Translations under genes and position numbers: made by a program
The notes under the pieces: model-generated
Database searches by the model: none
What the model was told of the DNA's origin: nothing
What the model saw: the letters and a program-made list of their open reading frames with translations, nothing else
Assembly: GCF_015864665.1 (NCBI RefSeq)
Contig: NZ_JADYWU010000001.1
Span: forward strand, 1,302,001-1,366,000
Source: Salinibacterium sp. SWN167
GTDB lineage: Bacteria > Actinomycetota > Actinomycetes > Actinomycetales > Microbacteriaceae
Length of the DNA: 64,000 bases
Direction: 5' to 3'
Part shown: piece after piece, positions 1-7,336 of the stretch
How positions within the stretch are numbered: the stretch's first letter is position 1
Layout: every line of letters starts with the position of its first letter

Positions 1-78
1 CTCGGTATTACCGGACCTGATTACGACCTCACGACCACCAAGCAGTGGCTTGCGTGGCGTGACTCTCAGAACGGCTAA
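1..78 (+). CDS. 3' end of an unidentified CDS
   Basis: The window opens inside a reading frame that runs for 25 codons and stops at TAA (76-78). The visible C-terminus ends in QWLAWRDSQNG. Codon use fits the neighbours. I do not recognise the family from so short a tail. It lies immediately upstream of the rpsP promoter, in the same direction. An imperfect AAAGGCACC/GGGGCTTT hairpin (77-98) just after the stop could be a weak terminator. Confidence 0.5.
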   Translation, partial: LGITGPDYDLTTTKQWLAWRDSQNG

Positions 79-131
79 AGGCACCTCTTTGGGGCTTTAT
101 TGGCGATCGGTTCCCCAAGCCATCAAAACTC

Positions 132-140
132 TGGCAGAAT
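132..140 (+). promoter_or_regulatory. Extended -10 promoter of rpsP
   Basis: TGGCAGAAT fits an extended -10 element (TG-N-CAGAAT). No convincing -35 hexamer is seen 17 nt upstream, as expected for extended -10 promoters. The identical nonamer lies upstream of rplS (4998-5006), and TGGTATGAT lies upstream of rpsB (29041-29049), which supports a shared ribosomal-protein promoter type. Confidence 0.55.
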
Positions 141-272
141 AGGCGGTTGAGTCCTCCGTAGCCCGACCCTCTAATCAGGCCCGGATGGAATCCACTAGAG
201 CTTTTCTGCCGAGTGTGCCCCCACGCTCACGGCTAGCGGTTCGCCACCAATAACATTTAAATCAGGAGAATT
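141..272 (+). promoter_or_regulatory. Long 5' leader of rpsP with a stem-loop
   Basis: About 125 nt separate the predicted transcription start from the GTG of rpsP. The segment 208-233 can fold as GCC-GAGTGTG, loop CCCC, CACGCTC-(AC)-GGC, giving ten pairs with one wobble and a two-base bulge. A good Shine-Dalgarno (AGGAGA, 264-269) follows. There is no ORF inside. Control of S16 synthesis through this leader is an inference. Confidence 0.4.
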
Positions 273-722
273 GTGGCTGTAAAGATTCGTTTGAAGCGCA
301 TGGGCAAGATCCGTGCACCCTACTACCGCATCGTCGTTGCCGACGCGCGCAAGAAGCGCGATGGTCGTGTCATCGAAGAAATCGGAAAGTACCACCCCAC
401 CGAGGAGCCCTCGTTCATCGAGGTCGAGTCCGAGCGTGCACAGTACTGGTTGAGCGTTGGCGCGCAGCCTAGCCCGCAGGTTGAGGCAATCCTCAAGCTG
501 ACCGGCGACTGGGGCCAGTTCAAGGGTGACAAGAACGCTGTAAGCACCGTCAAGGTCAAGGAAGCCAAGGCAGAGTTCCAGGCTGACGAGAAGAAGAAGC
601 CTGTTCTCAAGCCCAAGGCTGAGAAGGCTGAGCCTAAGGCTGAAGAGGCACCTGCTGCCGAAGCTCCCGTCGCTGACGAGGCTCCTGCTGAAGCACCTGC
701 CGCTGACGCAGACAAGGCTTAG
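273..722 (+). CDS. rpsP: 30S ribosomal protein S16
   Basis: Structural protein of the small ribosomal subunit. The N-terminus [20 protein letters not shown] is the S16 signature, and residues 1 to about 85 form the S16 fold. Residues 86-149 are a low-complexity Lys/Glu/Ala/Pro tail that makes it 149 residues rather than the roughly 80-90 of E. coli; long tails are usual in actinobacterial S16. The start is GTG with AGGAGA 4 nt upstream. It is first in a run with khpA (3-nt gap), rimM and trmD, a classic RNA-maturation operon. Tail function is unknown. Confidence 0.98.
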   Translation: MAVKIRLKRMGKIRAPYYRIVVADARKKRDGRVIEEIGKYHPTEEPSFIEVESERAQYWLSVGAQPSPQVEAILKLTGDWGQFKGDKNAVSTVKVKEAKAEFQADEKKKPVLKPKAEKAEPKAEEAPAAEAPVADEAPAEAPAADADKA

Positions 723-725
723 CAA

Positions 726-962
726 TTGCTCGCTCCCGCGCTCGAACACCTCGTTAAAGGCATCGTCGATCACCCCGAAGACGTTCAGGTCGTTGCAAAG
801 AACACGCAACGCGGCGAACTCCTCGAGGTTCGCGTGCACCCAGAAGATCTTGGCCGCGTAATCGGTCGCTCTGGTCGCACCGCGAAAGCACTGCGAACGC
901 TGATCACGGCACTTGCCGATGGTCGCAAGGTTCGTGTCGACGTCGTCGACACTGACTTCTAA
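726..962 (+). CDS. khpA: KH-domain RNA-binding protein (KhpA family)
   Basis: A 78-residue single KH domain protein. The GxxG loop that contacts RNA is visible as GRSG (residues 47-50) within VIGRSGRTAKALR. The position between rpsP and rimM is conserved in Gram-positive bacteria. KhpA binds RNA, and in other bacteria it pairs with KhpB to affect cell elongation and small RNAs. The TTG start 3 nt after the rpsP stop lacks a strong Shine-Dalgarno, so translation probably depends on coupling to rpsP. Confidence 0.93.
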   Translation: MLAPALEHLVKGIVDHPEDVQVVAKNTQRGELLEVRVHPEDLGRVIGRSGRTAKALRTLITALADGRKVRVDVVDTDF

Positions 963-965
963 GCA

Positions 966-1619
966 GTGGGCGAAGTAAAGATTCCCCGAGAAGGTCGCAC
1001 ACAGCTGCGAGTGGGGCGTCTGACGAAGGCTCACGGGCTTAAGGGAGCCGTCAAAGTAGAGATGTACACGGATGCCCCGGAACGTCGTTTCGTTCCGGGC
1101 GCCGTGTTTTCTCTGCAAGTGCCGACAAGTTCGGCCTGGCATGGCAAGACACTGGAGCTCATTGAGCTCAAGTGGTTCAACGCACAACCGGTCGCGTTCT
1201 TTAAGGGCGTTCCTGACCGCAGTGCCGCTGAGAAGCTCGTTAAGGCAATTCTGTGGATCGATCACGATCCCAACGAAGCGCCAGAAGAAGACGCGTGGTT
1301 CAACCACCAGCTGATCGGCCTCACCGTTATCCGTGACGGTAAAAAGGTCGGCACTCTCGCTCAGGTAGATCATTTCCCCGGGCAAGACCTGCTGACGGTC
1401 ACTACCGACAACGGTGACGTTCTGGTTCCCTTCGTGAAGTCCATCGTGGCTAGCGTCGACATTGACGCGGGCGAGATGGTGGTTACTCCACCTCCCGGAC
1501 TCTTCGAGGAGATTGCGGAAGACGCATCCGAAGAGCCCACAGAAGCGGTCGCAGAAACGGTCGAAAAAGAGACGCCGAGCGCAGCTTCTGACGAGGCTGA
1601 CGCGCCCGAGTGCGACTAG
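966..1619 (+). CDS. rimM: Ribosome maturation factor RimM
   Basis: Assists maturation of the 30S 3' (head) domain and binds S19. The RimM N-domain is recognised by [19 protein letters not shown] and a PRC-barrel by [19 protein letters not shown] (about residues 122-142). At 217 residues it is longer than E. coli RimM (182) because of an acidic, Glu/Ala-rich C-terminal tail after about residue 175. The GTG start is 3 nt after khpA. It is part of the rpsP-khpA-rimM-trmD operon. Confidence 0.96.
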   Translation: MGEVKIPREGRTQLRVGRLTKAHGLKGAVKVEMYTDAPERRFVPGAVFSLQVPTSSAWHGKTLELIELKWFNAQPVAFFKGVPDRSAAEKLVKAILWIDHDPNEAPEEDAWFNHQLIGLTVIRDGKKVGTLAQVDHFPGQDLLTVTTDNGDVLVPFVKSIVASVDIDAGEMVVTPPPGLFEEIAEDASEEPTEAVAETVEKETPSAASDEADAPECD

Positions 1620-1635
1620 TAGCGAAGGTCACCGC

Positions 1636-2322
1636 GTGCGCATCGACATCGTGACGATCTTCCCCGATTTCTTCGGGGTGCTCGATATTTCTCTCCTGGG
1701 CAAGGCTCGCGAGCGGGGAATCATCGAGTTGGGTGTGCACGACCTGCGCGACTACACCCACGATCGTCATCGCACTGTCGATGACACTCCGTACGGTGGT
1801 GGCGCTGGCATGGTCATGCGCCCCGAGCCGTGGGGAGAAGCGCTGGATGCCGTTCTCACGCCCGAAACGGTAGTGATCGTTCCCACGCCTGCCGGCGTTC
1901 CGTTCACGCAGGCTGCAGCCCGCGAGTTGGCGCTCGAGAAGCATCTCGTCTTCACGTGCGGTCGCTATGAGGGCATCGATCAGCGAGTGATCGACTACGC
2001 GGCATCCACTGTTCGGGTTCGTGAGATAAGTCTCGGCGATTACGTGCTCAATGGCGGAGAAGTTGCCACGATGGCGATGATCGAGGCGATTGGCCGTCTC
2101 GTGCCAGGCGTGATCGGTAACCCTGAAAGTCTGACGGAGGAGAGCCACGAACAGGGCCTCCTCGAATACCCCAGCTACACCAAGCCATCGACGTGGCGTG
2201 AGCGTGCTGTACCTCCCGTGTTGCTCAGCGGCAACCACAAGGCAATTGCCGATTGGCGTCATGCGCAGCAGGTTGAGCGCACCAAGCGCGTTCGCCCCGA
2301 TCTCTTGCCCGACGCGGAGTAG
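1636..2322 (+). CDS. trmD: tRNA (guanine-N1)-methyltransferase TrmD
   Basis: Methylates G37 of tRNAs using S-adenosylmethionine, preventing +1 frameshifts. The 228-residue protein shows the SPOUT deep-knot motifs YEGID (111-115) and [12 protein letters not shown] (131-142), and the [11 protein letters not shown] loop (49-59). The reading frame is open far upstream, but the GTG at 1636 gives the family N-terminus [13 protein letters not shown] and has a GCGAAGG Shine-Dalgarno at 1622-1628. The long upstream open frame overlapping rimM is not needed. It is the last gene of the rpsP operon here; rplS, its usual partner, is 2.8 kb away. Confidence 0.97.
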   Translation: MRIDIVTIFPDFFGVLDISLLGKARERGIIELGVHDLRDYTHDRHRTVDDTPYGGGAGMVMRPEPWGEALDAVLTPETVVIVPTPAGVPFTQAAARELALEKHLVFTCGRYEGIDQRVIDYAASTVRVREISLGDYVLNGGEVATMAMIEAIGRLVPGVIGNPESLTEESHEQGLLEYPSYTKPSTWRERAVPPVLLSGNHKAIADWRHAQQVERTKRVRPDLLPDAE

Positions 2323-2366
2323 TACAACTTTCGTCGCGTCTCAGCCCCCTGTGTAAGCATGGAGCC

Positions 2367-2978
2367 ATGACGCTCAGACTGATGCCCGGCTCCTTTTTCG
2401 CAGCGATTGCCGCAGTTGCTTTGCTGGCTGGCTGCACCGCGACTGACGTTGATTCTTCAGACTCGTCGTCGGCGGATGCCGCGACGCCAGCACCAGCATC
2501 AACGGCGAGCTCCGAAGGCGGCGCCGGTGAATCGAGCGACTCGACACTCACCACCCGACGGATGACCGTCGACGAGGTCACGATCGCCGATCTCAACGCG
2601 AGCCCGCTCCCGGATGGTTACGCGCAGTCGGCGGTGTCGGTGGATGCGTGGCCGGCCGTTGACGTGCTTGTCGACGCCACTGACGCCGAAGTCGTGCAGG
2701 CTCGGGGCGAGTTGGCGGCGACGCTCGGCGGAGCAGACATCGTCATCACTGCTGAGGTGGCGTCGTGCGAACTCATCGCCGTCTGGGTGCTCCCGCAGCC
2801 CGATAGCCTGCGCGTCGGCCATGAAACCAACCCGTCAGCGGTCGGATGCTCGGCTCCGACCACTTACGACGTGCTGTTTGCTATTCCGAAGGCAGGAACC
2901 AACAGCGAGGGCAGCTGGGACTACACCAGCACGGTTGCGCCGATTCAGCTCGAGCGTCGCGTCGGCACCCAAAGCTAG
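2367..2978 (+). CDS. Predicted lipoprotein, unknown function
   Basis: A 203-residue protein with a lipoprotein signal peptide: basic start, hydrophobic AAIAAVALLAGC and a lipobox Cys at residue 23. A Ser/Ala/Thr linker follows to about residue 55, then a compact domain of unknown family with two further Cys that could pair. GGAG lies 3 nt before ATG, and TAAGCA (2354-2359) could be a -10 box, making the transcript nearly leaderless. It is convergent with map. Confidence 0.75.
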   Translation: MTLRLMPGSFFAAIAAVALLAGCTATDVDSSDSSSADAATPAPASTASSEGGAGESSDSTLTTRRMTVDEVTIADLNASPLPDGYAQSAVSVDAWPAVDVLVDATDAEVVQARGELAATLGGADIVITAEVASCELIAVWVLPQPDSLRVGHETNPSAVGCSAPTTYDVLFAIPKAGTNSEGSWDYTSTVAPIQLERRVGTQS

Positions 2979-3045
2979 GGCTGCCGGCTAGCGAGAACGC
3001 TGGGGTGCGGTCTCGACGCGGTGAGGTTGAACGCGCGGACTGCCC

Positions 3046-3813
3046 CTACTTGCGAGCGGTAAGGACGAGCGGGCCGTCTGCGGTCACGGCAACGGTGTGC
3101 TCGAAGTGAGCCGCGCGCGAGCCGTCAGCACTGCGCAGCGTCCAGCCATCGTCATCCGTGTAAATGTCGTCGGTGCCGATCATGAGCCACGGCTCGATGG
3201 CAAAGACGAGACCTGGCTTGAGCGGCATTCCACGACGGGCTTTTCCATCGTTGGGGATGTGTGGGTCGCCGTGCATTTCGCGGCCAACGCCGTGCCCGCC
3301 AAAGTCCAAGTTCACTTCGTAGCCGGCACCGTAGGCGACGTCTCCGATAGCGGCCGAGATGGCACCGATGCGGTTGCCGACGACTGCGGCGGCGATTCCG
3401 GCGTCTAGGGCGCGCGACGTGGCATCCATGAGTTTGAGATCTTCGTCGCGGGGTGTGCCCACAGCGAAGGTGATTGCTGAGTCCGCGACCCAGCCATCAA
3501 CTGCGACCGCAAAGTCGAGGCTCACGAGGTCGCCATCCTTCAGCGTGTAGTCGTGGGGAAGTCCGTGCAGAGCGGCATCGTTGACCGACGTGCAGATGAC
3601 CTTGCCGAACGGTGAAGCGCCGAACGAGGGGTGGTAGTCGATGTAGCAGCTCTCGGCGCCGCGTTCGCGGATCATGCTGTGGGCGAGGGCATCGATCTCG
3701 AGCAGGTTGGTGCCCACCTTGGTTGCTGCCTGTGTAGCGGTCAGCACGCTGGCCACAAACTCGCCAGCGGCCTTCATCTCATTGATTTCGGCGGGGGTTC
3801 TCAACTCGATCAT
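3046..3813 (-). CDS. map: Methionine aminopeptidase, type I
   Basis: Removes the initiator methionine from nascent proteins. At 255 residues it has the full set of dinuclear metal ligands D100, D111, H174, E207 and E238, plus the catalytic-site H83 in ALHGLP. These correspond, shifted by three, to those of the E. coli enzyme. There is no N-terminal zinc or SH3 extension. The ATG overlaps the TGA of the upstream TetR gene (ATGA on the minus strand), so the two are translationally coupled. A second map gene elsewhere is common in actinobacteria but cannot be seen here. Confidence 0.96.
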   Translation of the reverse strand: MIELRTPAEINEMKAAGEFVASVLTATQAATKVGTNLLEIDALAHSMIRERGAESCYIDYHPSFGASPFGKVICTSVNDAALHGLPHDYTLKDGDLVSLDFAVAVDGWVADSAITFAVGTPRDEDLKLMDATSRALDAGIAAAVVGNRIGAISAAIGDVAYGAGYEVNLDFGGHGVGREMHGDPHIPNDGKARRGMPLKPGLVFAIEPWLMIGTDDIYTDDDGWTLRSADGSRAAHFEHTVAVTADGPLVLTARK

Positions 3814-4475
3814 GCGGTAGCTGCCTCTTTCGTGTGCGGTGCCAGGAGTTGCGCAATGAACTCTCGGAGCTTGTCGATAAACGGTTCTTCACCGCGCGGG
3901 TCATACAAGAATGCACGCTCTAACAGCGAATCGGCGATTTCTACCGTCACTTCGATATCGAAAGCGAGCGCATCCGAGGCGGGAACCTTGTAGGTAGTGA
4001 CAAGGAGATCGGTCAAAATCTCTGCCAACGCCGTGTTGTTGCTCTTGCGATCAACGTTGAAACGGCGGTCGATGATGTTGCCGAACGACAGCACTCGAAA
4101 ACCTGGTTCGGTGCGGCAAAATTCAACGTAGAGATCGATGGCGGCGTTGAGGGCTTCGAGGCCCGTAGTGGCACGCTTCGCGAGGGTTGCCGAAAGCCCG
4201 GCGCGATACTTATCGAAGTTTCGCGACGCGAGGCCACGAAGAAGCGACTGGATGTTGGGAAAGTAGCGATAGATCACGCCAACCGAGGAGCGTGACCGCT
4301 TTGCGACTTCACTCGTGGTGAGGGCATCAATGCCTATTTCGTCGAGCAGTACAGCGGCCGCATCGAGGAGGACGTTGATTCGTTCTGCGCTTCGCTGCTG
4401 CACTGGTTCGGTGCGAACGATCGCGGTGTTGGGCACGGGGGACACCAAGTCTTTCGGTTCGATGCTTCTCAGCAT
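3810..4475 (-). CDS. TetR/AcrR family transcriptional regulator
   Basis: A 221-residue one-component repressor type. The N-terminal helix-turn-helix lies at about residues 52-72 (TTSEVAKRSRSSVGVIYRYF), followed by an alpha-helical ligand/dimer domain with no identifiable ligand. A 30-residue N-terminal extension precedes the usual fold. It overlaps map by 3 nt downstream and is divergent from the membrane-protein gene starting at 4507, whose promoter it could control. The effector is unknown. Confidence 0.88.
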   Translation of the reverse strand: MLRSIEPKDLVSPVPNTAIVRTEPVQQRSAERINVLLDAAAVLLDEIGIDALTTSEVAKRSRSSVGVIYRYFPNIQSLLRGLASRNFDKYRAGLSATLAKRATTGLEALNAAIDLYVEFCRTEPGFRVLSFGNIIDRRFNVDRKSNNTALAEILTDLLVTTYKVPASDALAFDIEVTVEIADSLLERAFLYDPRGEEPFIDKLREFIAQLLAPHTKEAATA

Positions 4476-4506
4476 TCCTGATCACATCGAAGATACCCTG
4501 AGAAGC

Positions 4507-4992
4507 ATGATGATCAGGCGTGCGTTTTATTACTGGCAGTTCATCGCGGTACTGGTGTTGCCCGTGTGGGTGCTGATTGCGCGCGGAATCTACGGGTCGA
4601 GCGTGGGCTGGGACTTCGTTCTGTTCCTCATTCTGTGCCCGATATTGGCTTTCGCGCTGCTCGCCATCGCCGGTTTGACGGTCGCCCGCAAGAGTGTTCG
4701 CGACTCGAAGAGCGTCTCGTGGATTGATGCCGGGCTGCTCACGGTCTGGCATGCGGCCATCATCATCTATGGCTTTGTGGATGCCTCGTTCCCGGCCGCC
4801 CTCATTGTGATCGTCGCGATTGCGGCGTTCTGGATCGCCCTCTGGCAGCTGGTTACCGAGACGCGCAACCGCTTCACGAGCCTTGTTGAGGGCTTCGAGC
4901 GCGATGCTCAACGGCCGACCTACCCGGGGGAGAAGCTCGACAATGGACGCGTGATCATCCTCGAACCGGATGAGAATGGTAATTTCGACTAA
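4507..4992 (+). CDS. Small integral membrane protein, unknown function
   Basis: About 161 residues with four predicted membrane helices (FIAVLVLPVWVLIA, VLFLILCPILAFALLAIAGL, DAGLLTVWHAAIIIYGF, AALIVIVAIAAFWIALWQL) and an acidic soluble C-terminus. The frame is open upstream into the opposite-strand tetR gene. I chose ATG 4507 (or 4510) because it gives a normal membrane-protein start just outside tetR. The family is not recognised. The divergent arrangement with tetR suggests, but does not prove, regulation by it. Confidence 0.65.
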   Translation: MMIRRAFYYWQFIAVLVLPVWVLIARGIYGSSVGWDFVLFLILCPILAFALLAIAGLTVARKSVRDSKSVSWIDAGLLTVWHAAIIIYGFVDASFPAALIVIVAIAAFWIALWQLVTETRNRFTSLVEGFERDAQRPTYPGEKLDNGRVIILEPDENGNFD

Positions 4993-4997
4993 ATCTG

Positions 4998-5006
4998 TGG
5001 CAGAAT
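4998..5006 (+). promoter_or_regulatory. Extended -10 promoter of rplS
   Basis: TGGCAGAAT is identical to the element before rpsP at 132-140 and starts 6 nt after the stop of the preceding gene. The first TGGCAGA can also pair with TCTGCCA at 5030-5036, so the same bases could join an inverted repeat at the DNA level. Confidence 0.55.
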
Positions 5007-5011
5007 TATCG

Positions 5012-5122
5012 ATTGTGCTCGCGCACGACTCTGCCATGAGGGCGTCGTAACCGCTTGAAGCACAAACTTTCTTATCTAACTAAGTGCGTTCGACTCATGG
5101 CGGGCGCAGAGAGCGATCACTA
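5012..5122 (+). promoter_or_regulatory. Structured 5' leader of rplS
   Basis: The transcript between the predicted start (about 5013) and the rplS ATG can fold extensively. GCCATGAG (5033-5040) pairs perfectly with CTCATGGC (5094-5101), closing a domain. Inside it, TTGAAGCAC (5055-5063) pairs with GTGC-(G)-TTCGA (5084-5093), capped by a 20-nt AU-rich loop. GTGC/GCAC (5015-5026) forms a small first hairpin. The outer helix ends about 21 nt before the start codon, near the GAGAGCGA ribosome-binding site. The arrangement resembles an autogenous ribosomal-protein leader; L19 leaders are known in Firmicutes, but I cannot tell whether this is related. Confidence 0.45.
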
Positions 5123-5470
5123 ATGCATATTCTCGATGACGTCGACAAGGCGTCTCTCAAAGACAACATTCCTGATTTCCGTGCCGGCGATAACGTCAAG
5201 GTTCACGTAAACATCATCGAAGGTACGCGCTCGCGTATTCAGGTGTTCCAGGGCGTAGTTATCGGTCGTTCGGGCCACGGCGTTCGCGAGACCTTCACGG
5301 TCCGCAAGATCAGCTTCCAGGTCGGCGTAGAGCGTACCTTCCCGGTTCACTCGCCTGTCATCGACCACATTGAGGTTGTATCGCGCGGACTCGTCCGTCG
5401 CGCCAAGCTGTACTACTTGCGCGATCTTCGCGGCAAGAAGGCAAAGATCAAAGAGAAGCGCGACAACTAA
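5123..5470 (+). CDS. rplS: 50S ribosomal protein L19
   Basis: Large-subunit protein at the 30S/50S interface. It is 115 residues, with family landmarks [40 protein letters not shown] and [20 protein letters not shown]. The frame is open upstream to 5084, but ATG 5123 gives the standard N-terminus [13 protein letters not shown]. It has its own promoter, leader and terminator instead of being cotranscribed with trmD. Confidence 0.97.
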   Translation: MHILDDVDKASLKDNIPDFRAGDNVKVHVNIIEGTRSRIQVFQGVVIGRSGHGVRETFTVRKISFQVGVERTFPVHSPVIDHIEVVSRGLVRRAKLYYLRDLRGKKAKIKEKRDN

Positions 5471-5496
5471 CACGACTCGCAATTCACAAACCAACG

Positions 5497-5525
5497 GCTC
5501 CCAGCGGCATATGCTTGCTGGGAGC
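5497..5525 (+). terminator. Hairpin after rplS, overlapping the lepB ribosome-binding site
   Basis: GCTCCCAGC (5497-5505) and GCTGGGAGC (5517-5525) form a perfect 9-bp stem with an 11-nt loop, followed by TTTGGGGTT. The T-run is short, so termination may be partial. The 3' arm contains GGGAG about 11 nt before the lepB ATG, so the hairpin would also mask the lepB Shine-Dalgarno. Confidence 0.6.
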
Positions 5526-5536
5526 TTTGGGGTTAA

Positions 5537-6292
5537 ATGACAAACGAAACTGTTGAAAACACGCTGCCGGGCAGCCGTGGCGGTACTCGCCATGCAGCCA
5601 AGAAGACCGGCGGGTGGAAGCTTTTCCTTCGCGACTTAGTCATCATCTTTGTTGCGGCAATTCTGATCTCCTTTCTGATCAAGACGTATTTGGTGCGGTC
5701 GTTCTACATTCCGTCGTCGTCGATGGAAAATACGCTCCAGATCGATGACCGCATCTTGGTCAACCAGCTTGAGCCTGACCTTTTCGCGATTGAGCACGGA
5801 GACGTCGTTGTCTTCACTGATCCCGGCGGCTGGCTCCCCGCTATCTCCACCGAACCGCAGAACTGGTTTGTCGGCGCAGTGGATGGCGTTCTCGCCTTCG
5901 TCGGCCTGAGCGCTCCCGACAGCAGCAATCACCTCATCAAGCGCGTCATCGGGCTCCCGGGCGACACCGTCGAATGCTGCAACGAATTTGGGCAAATTGT
6001 TGTCAACGGCATCCCGCTGGAAGAGCCGTACATCAAGCTTCCCGATGCGGTTACTAAGGCCACTCAAGAAGATTTCTCTGTCACCGTTCCCGATGACTCC
6101 ATTTGGGTGATGGGTGACAATCGCTATAACTCTGCTGACTCCGCCTTTCACAAAGACGATCCCACTGGCGGTTTCGTGAAGATCGATTCTGTTGTCGGAC
6201 GCGCCATGCTCATCAGCTGGCCGACCGAACGGTGGAGTGTCCTCGATAACTACTCCACGACATTCCAGCGGGTCACGCAGAACGCCGAGTAG
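5537..6292 (+). CDS. lepB: Signal peptidase I
   Basis: Membrane-bound serine protease that cleaves secretory signal peptides. It is 251 residues: a cytoplasmic N-terminus, one transmembrane helix (about residues 33-50), then the extracytoplasmic catalytic domain. The Ser/Lys dyad is S62 in IPSSSM and K135 in HLIKRVIGLPGD, and box E is WVMGDNRYNSADS. The insert between them (about residues 95-130) is typical of actinobacterial enzymes. The rnhB gene follows after 3 nt, so the two form an operon. Confidence 0.96.
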   Translation: MTNETVENTLPGSRGGTRHAAKKTGGWKLFLRDLVIIFVAAILISFLIKTYLVRSFYIPSSSMENTLQIDDRILVNQLEPDLFAIEHGDVVVFTDPGGWLPAISTEPQNWFVGAVDGVLAFVGLSAPDSSNHLIKRVIGLPGDTVECCNEFGQIVVNGIPLEEPYIKLPDAVTKATQEDFSVTVPDDSIWVMGDNRYNSADSAFHKDDPTGGFVKIDSVVGRAMLISWPTERWSVLDNYSTTFQRVTQNAE

Positions 6293-6295
6293 ACG

Positions 6296-6931
6296 ATGGC
6301 GGTAGCAGACCCGAATAGCGACGTTGAGCTCGAACTCTTTCGGGCGGGCGCGCTGGCGGTTATTGGCTGCGACGAGGTAGGGCGCGGCGCGATTGCGGGC
6401 CCCGTCGGCGTCGGTATGACCGCCATGACGCCCGCACACGGCGTCTGGCCTGTGGGATTGCGTGATTCCAAGATGCTCAGCCAGAAACGTCGCGAACTCC
6501 TCGAGCCACTCACGCTCGAGTGGGCGCCGCTCTCCGCCGTGGGCTATGCGGATGCCACCGAGATCGATGCCATCGGCATCACCGCTGCCCTCGGGCTCGC
6601 CGGCAAGCGCGCGCTTATCCAGCTCCACGAAGCGGGGCTCGACATCATGGCGTCTATAGTCCTGTTGGACGGCAGCACCGACTGGCTCAGCGGCGCCCTG
6701 ACTGTTGCGCCGCGAGTGCACACTCGCGTCAAGGCCGACCGTGATTGTGTATCGGTGGCTGCGGCATCCGTGGTGGCTAAAGTGCAACGCGACAAACTCA
6801 TGATTGAGGCCGACGGGGAGTACCCCGGCTATGGCTGGCCGAGTAACAAAGGCTACGGTTCGGCGGCGCACTTCGAGGCAGTGCGAAGTTTGGGCGCGAC
6901 CGAGCTTCATCGGCACACATGGTTGCGGTAG
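6296..6931 (+). CDS. rnhB: Ribonuclease HII
   Basis: Cleaves RNA of RNA/DNA hybrids and initiates removal of misincorporated ribonucleotides. At 211 residues it has the DE pair D26-E27 in GCDEVGRGAIAGPV, the DSKMLSQKRR helix, LLDGS, and the C-terminal acidic motif in KADRDCVSVAAASVVAKVQRD. It starts 3 nt after lepB. The order rplS-lepB-rnhB is conserved in actinobacteria. Confidence 0.95.
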   Translation: MAVADPNSDVELELFRAGALAVIGCDEVGRGAIAGPVGVGMTAMTPAHGVWPVGLRDSKMLSQKRRELLEPLTLEWAPLSAVGYADATEIDAIGITAALGLAGKRALIQLHEAGLDIMASIVLLDGSTDWLSGALTVAPRVHTRVKADRDCVSVAAASVVAKVQRDKLMIEADGEYPGYGWPSNKGYGSAAHFEAVRSLGATELHRHTWLR

Positions 6932-6938
6932 TGCGGCC

Positions 6939-6944
6939 TACAAT
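6939..6944 (+). promoter_or_regulatory. -10 box for a leaderless DUF2469 transcript
   Basis: TACAAT ends 9 nt before the ATG at 6954, placing the likely transcription start at or within a few bases of the start codon. There is no Shine-Dalgarno before this ATG, which agrees with leaderless initiation, common in actinobacteria. No clear -35 box is seen. Confidence 0.45.
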
Positions 6945-6953
6945 AAAGGCAGC

Positions 6954-7277
6954 ATGGATGAAGACGAGTTTGAAGACTACGACCGCGAGGTCGAGCTTGC
7001 GCTGTATCGCGAATACCGCGATGTAGTGAGCCAGTTCCGTTTTGTCATTGAAACGGAACGGCGGTTTTACCTCGCCAATGAGGTCGATTTGGTGCGCCGC
7101 GATACGGAGCACGACTTCTACTTTGAACTTTCGATGACCGATGTGTGGGTGTGGGATGTGTACCGTTCCGACCGCTTCGTGAAGAGCGTTCGCGTGCTCA
7201 CGTTCAAAGACGTCAACATCGAAGAACTCAGCGCCAAGGATCTCGAACTGCCGAAGGAACTCGCGCTCGACGAATAG
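6954..7277 (+). CDS. DUF2469 family protein
   Basis: A 107-residue, highly acidic protein (MDEDEFEDYDREVELALYRE) of the actinobacterial DUF2469 family, which sits directly after rnhB in many actinobacteria. Its role is unknown. The frame opens upstream at 6804 inside rnhB. ATG 6954 is chosen because it gives the family N-terminus and lies just after a TACAAT -10 box. It is convergent with the large dehydrogenase gene. Confidence 0.9.
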   Translation: MDEDEFEDYDREVELALYREYRDVVSQFRFVIETERRFYLANEVDLVRRDTEHDFYFELSMTDVWVWDVYRSDRFVKSVRVLTFKDVNIEELSAKDLELPKELALDE

Positions 7278-7336
7278 CGCGTGTCGCTGGTTGGCCCGCT
7301 GACACGTCGGTCGGGTGGCTGGCGTTCGCTGAACTT

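Noticed and set aside
195-1385. 396-residue open frame on the minus strand over rpsP-khpA-rimM
   Set aside because: It is a shadow of three well-supported genes on the other strand, with no recognisable domain; long antisense frames are common at this GC content.
7278-7336. CGTGTC/GACACG inverted repeat (7280-7306) as a terminator
   Set aside because: Only 6 bp with a 15-nt loop and no T-run; too weak to call.
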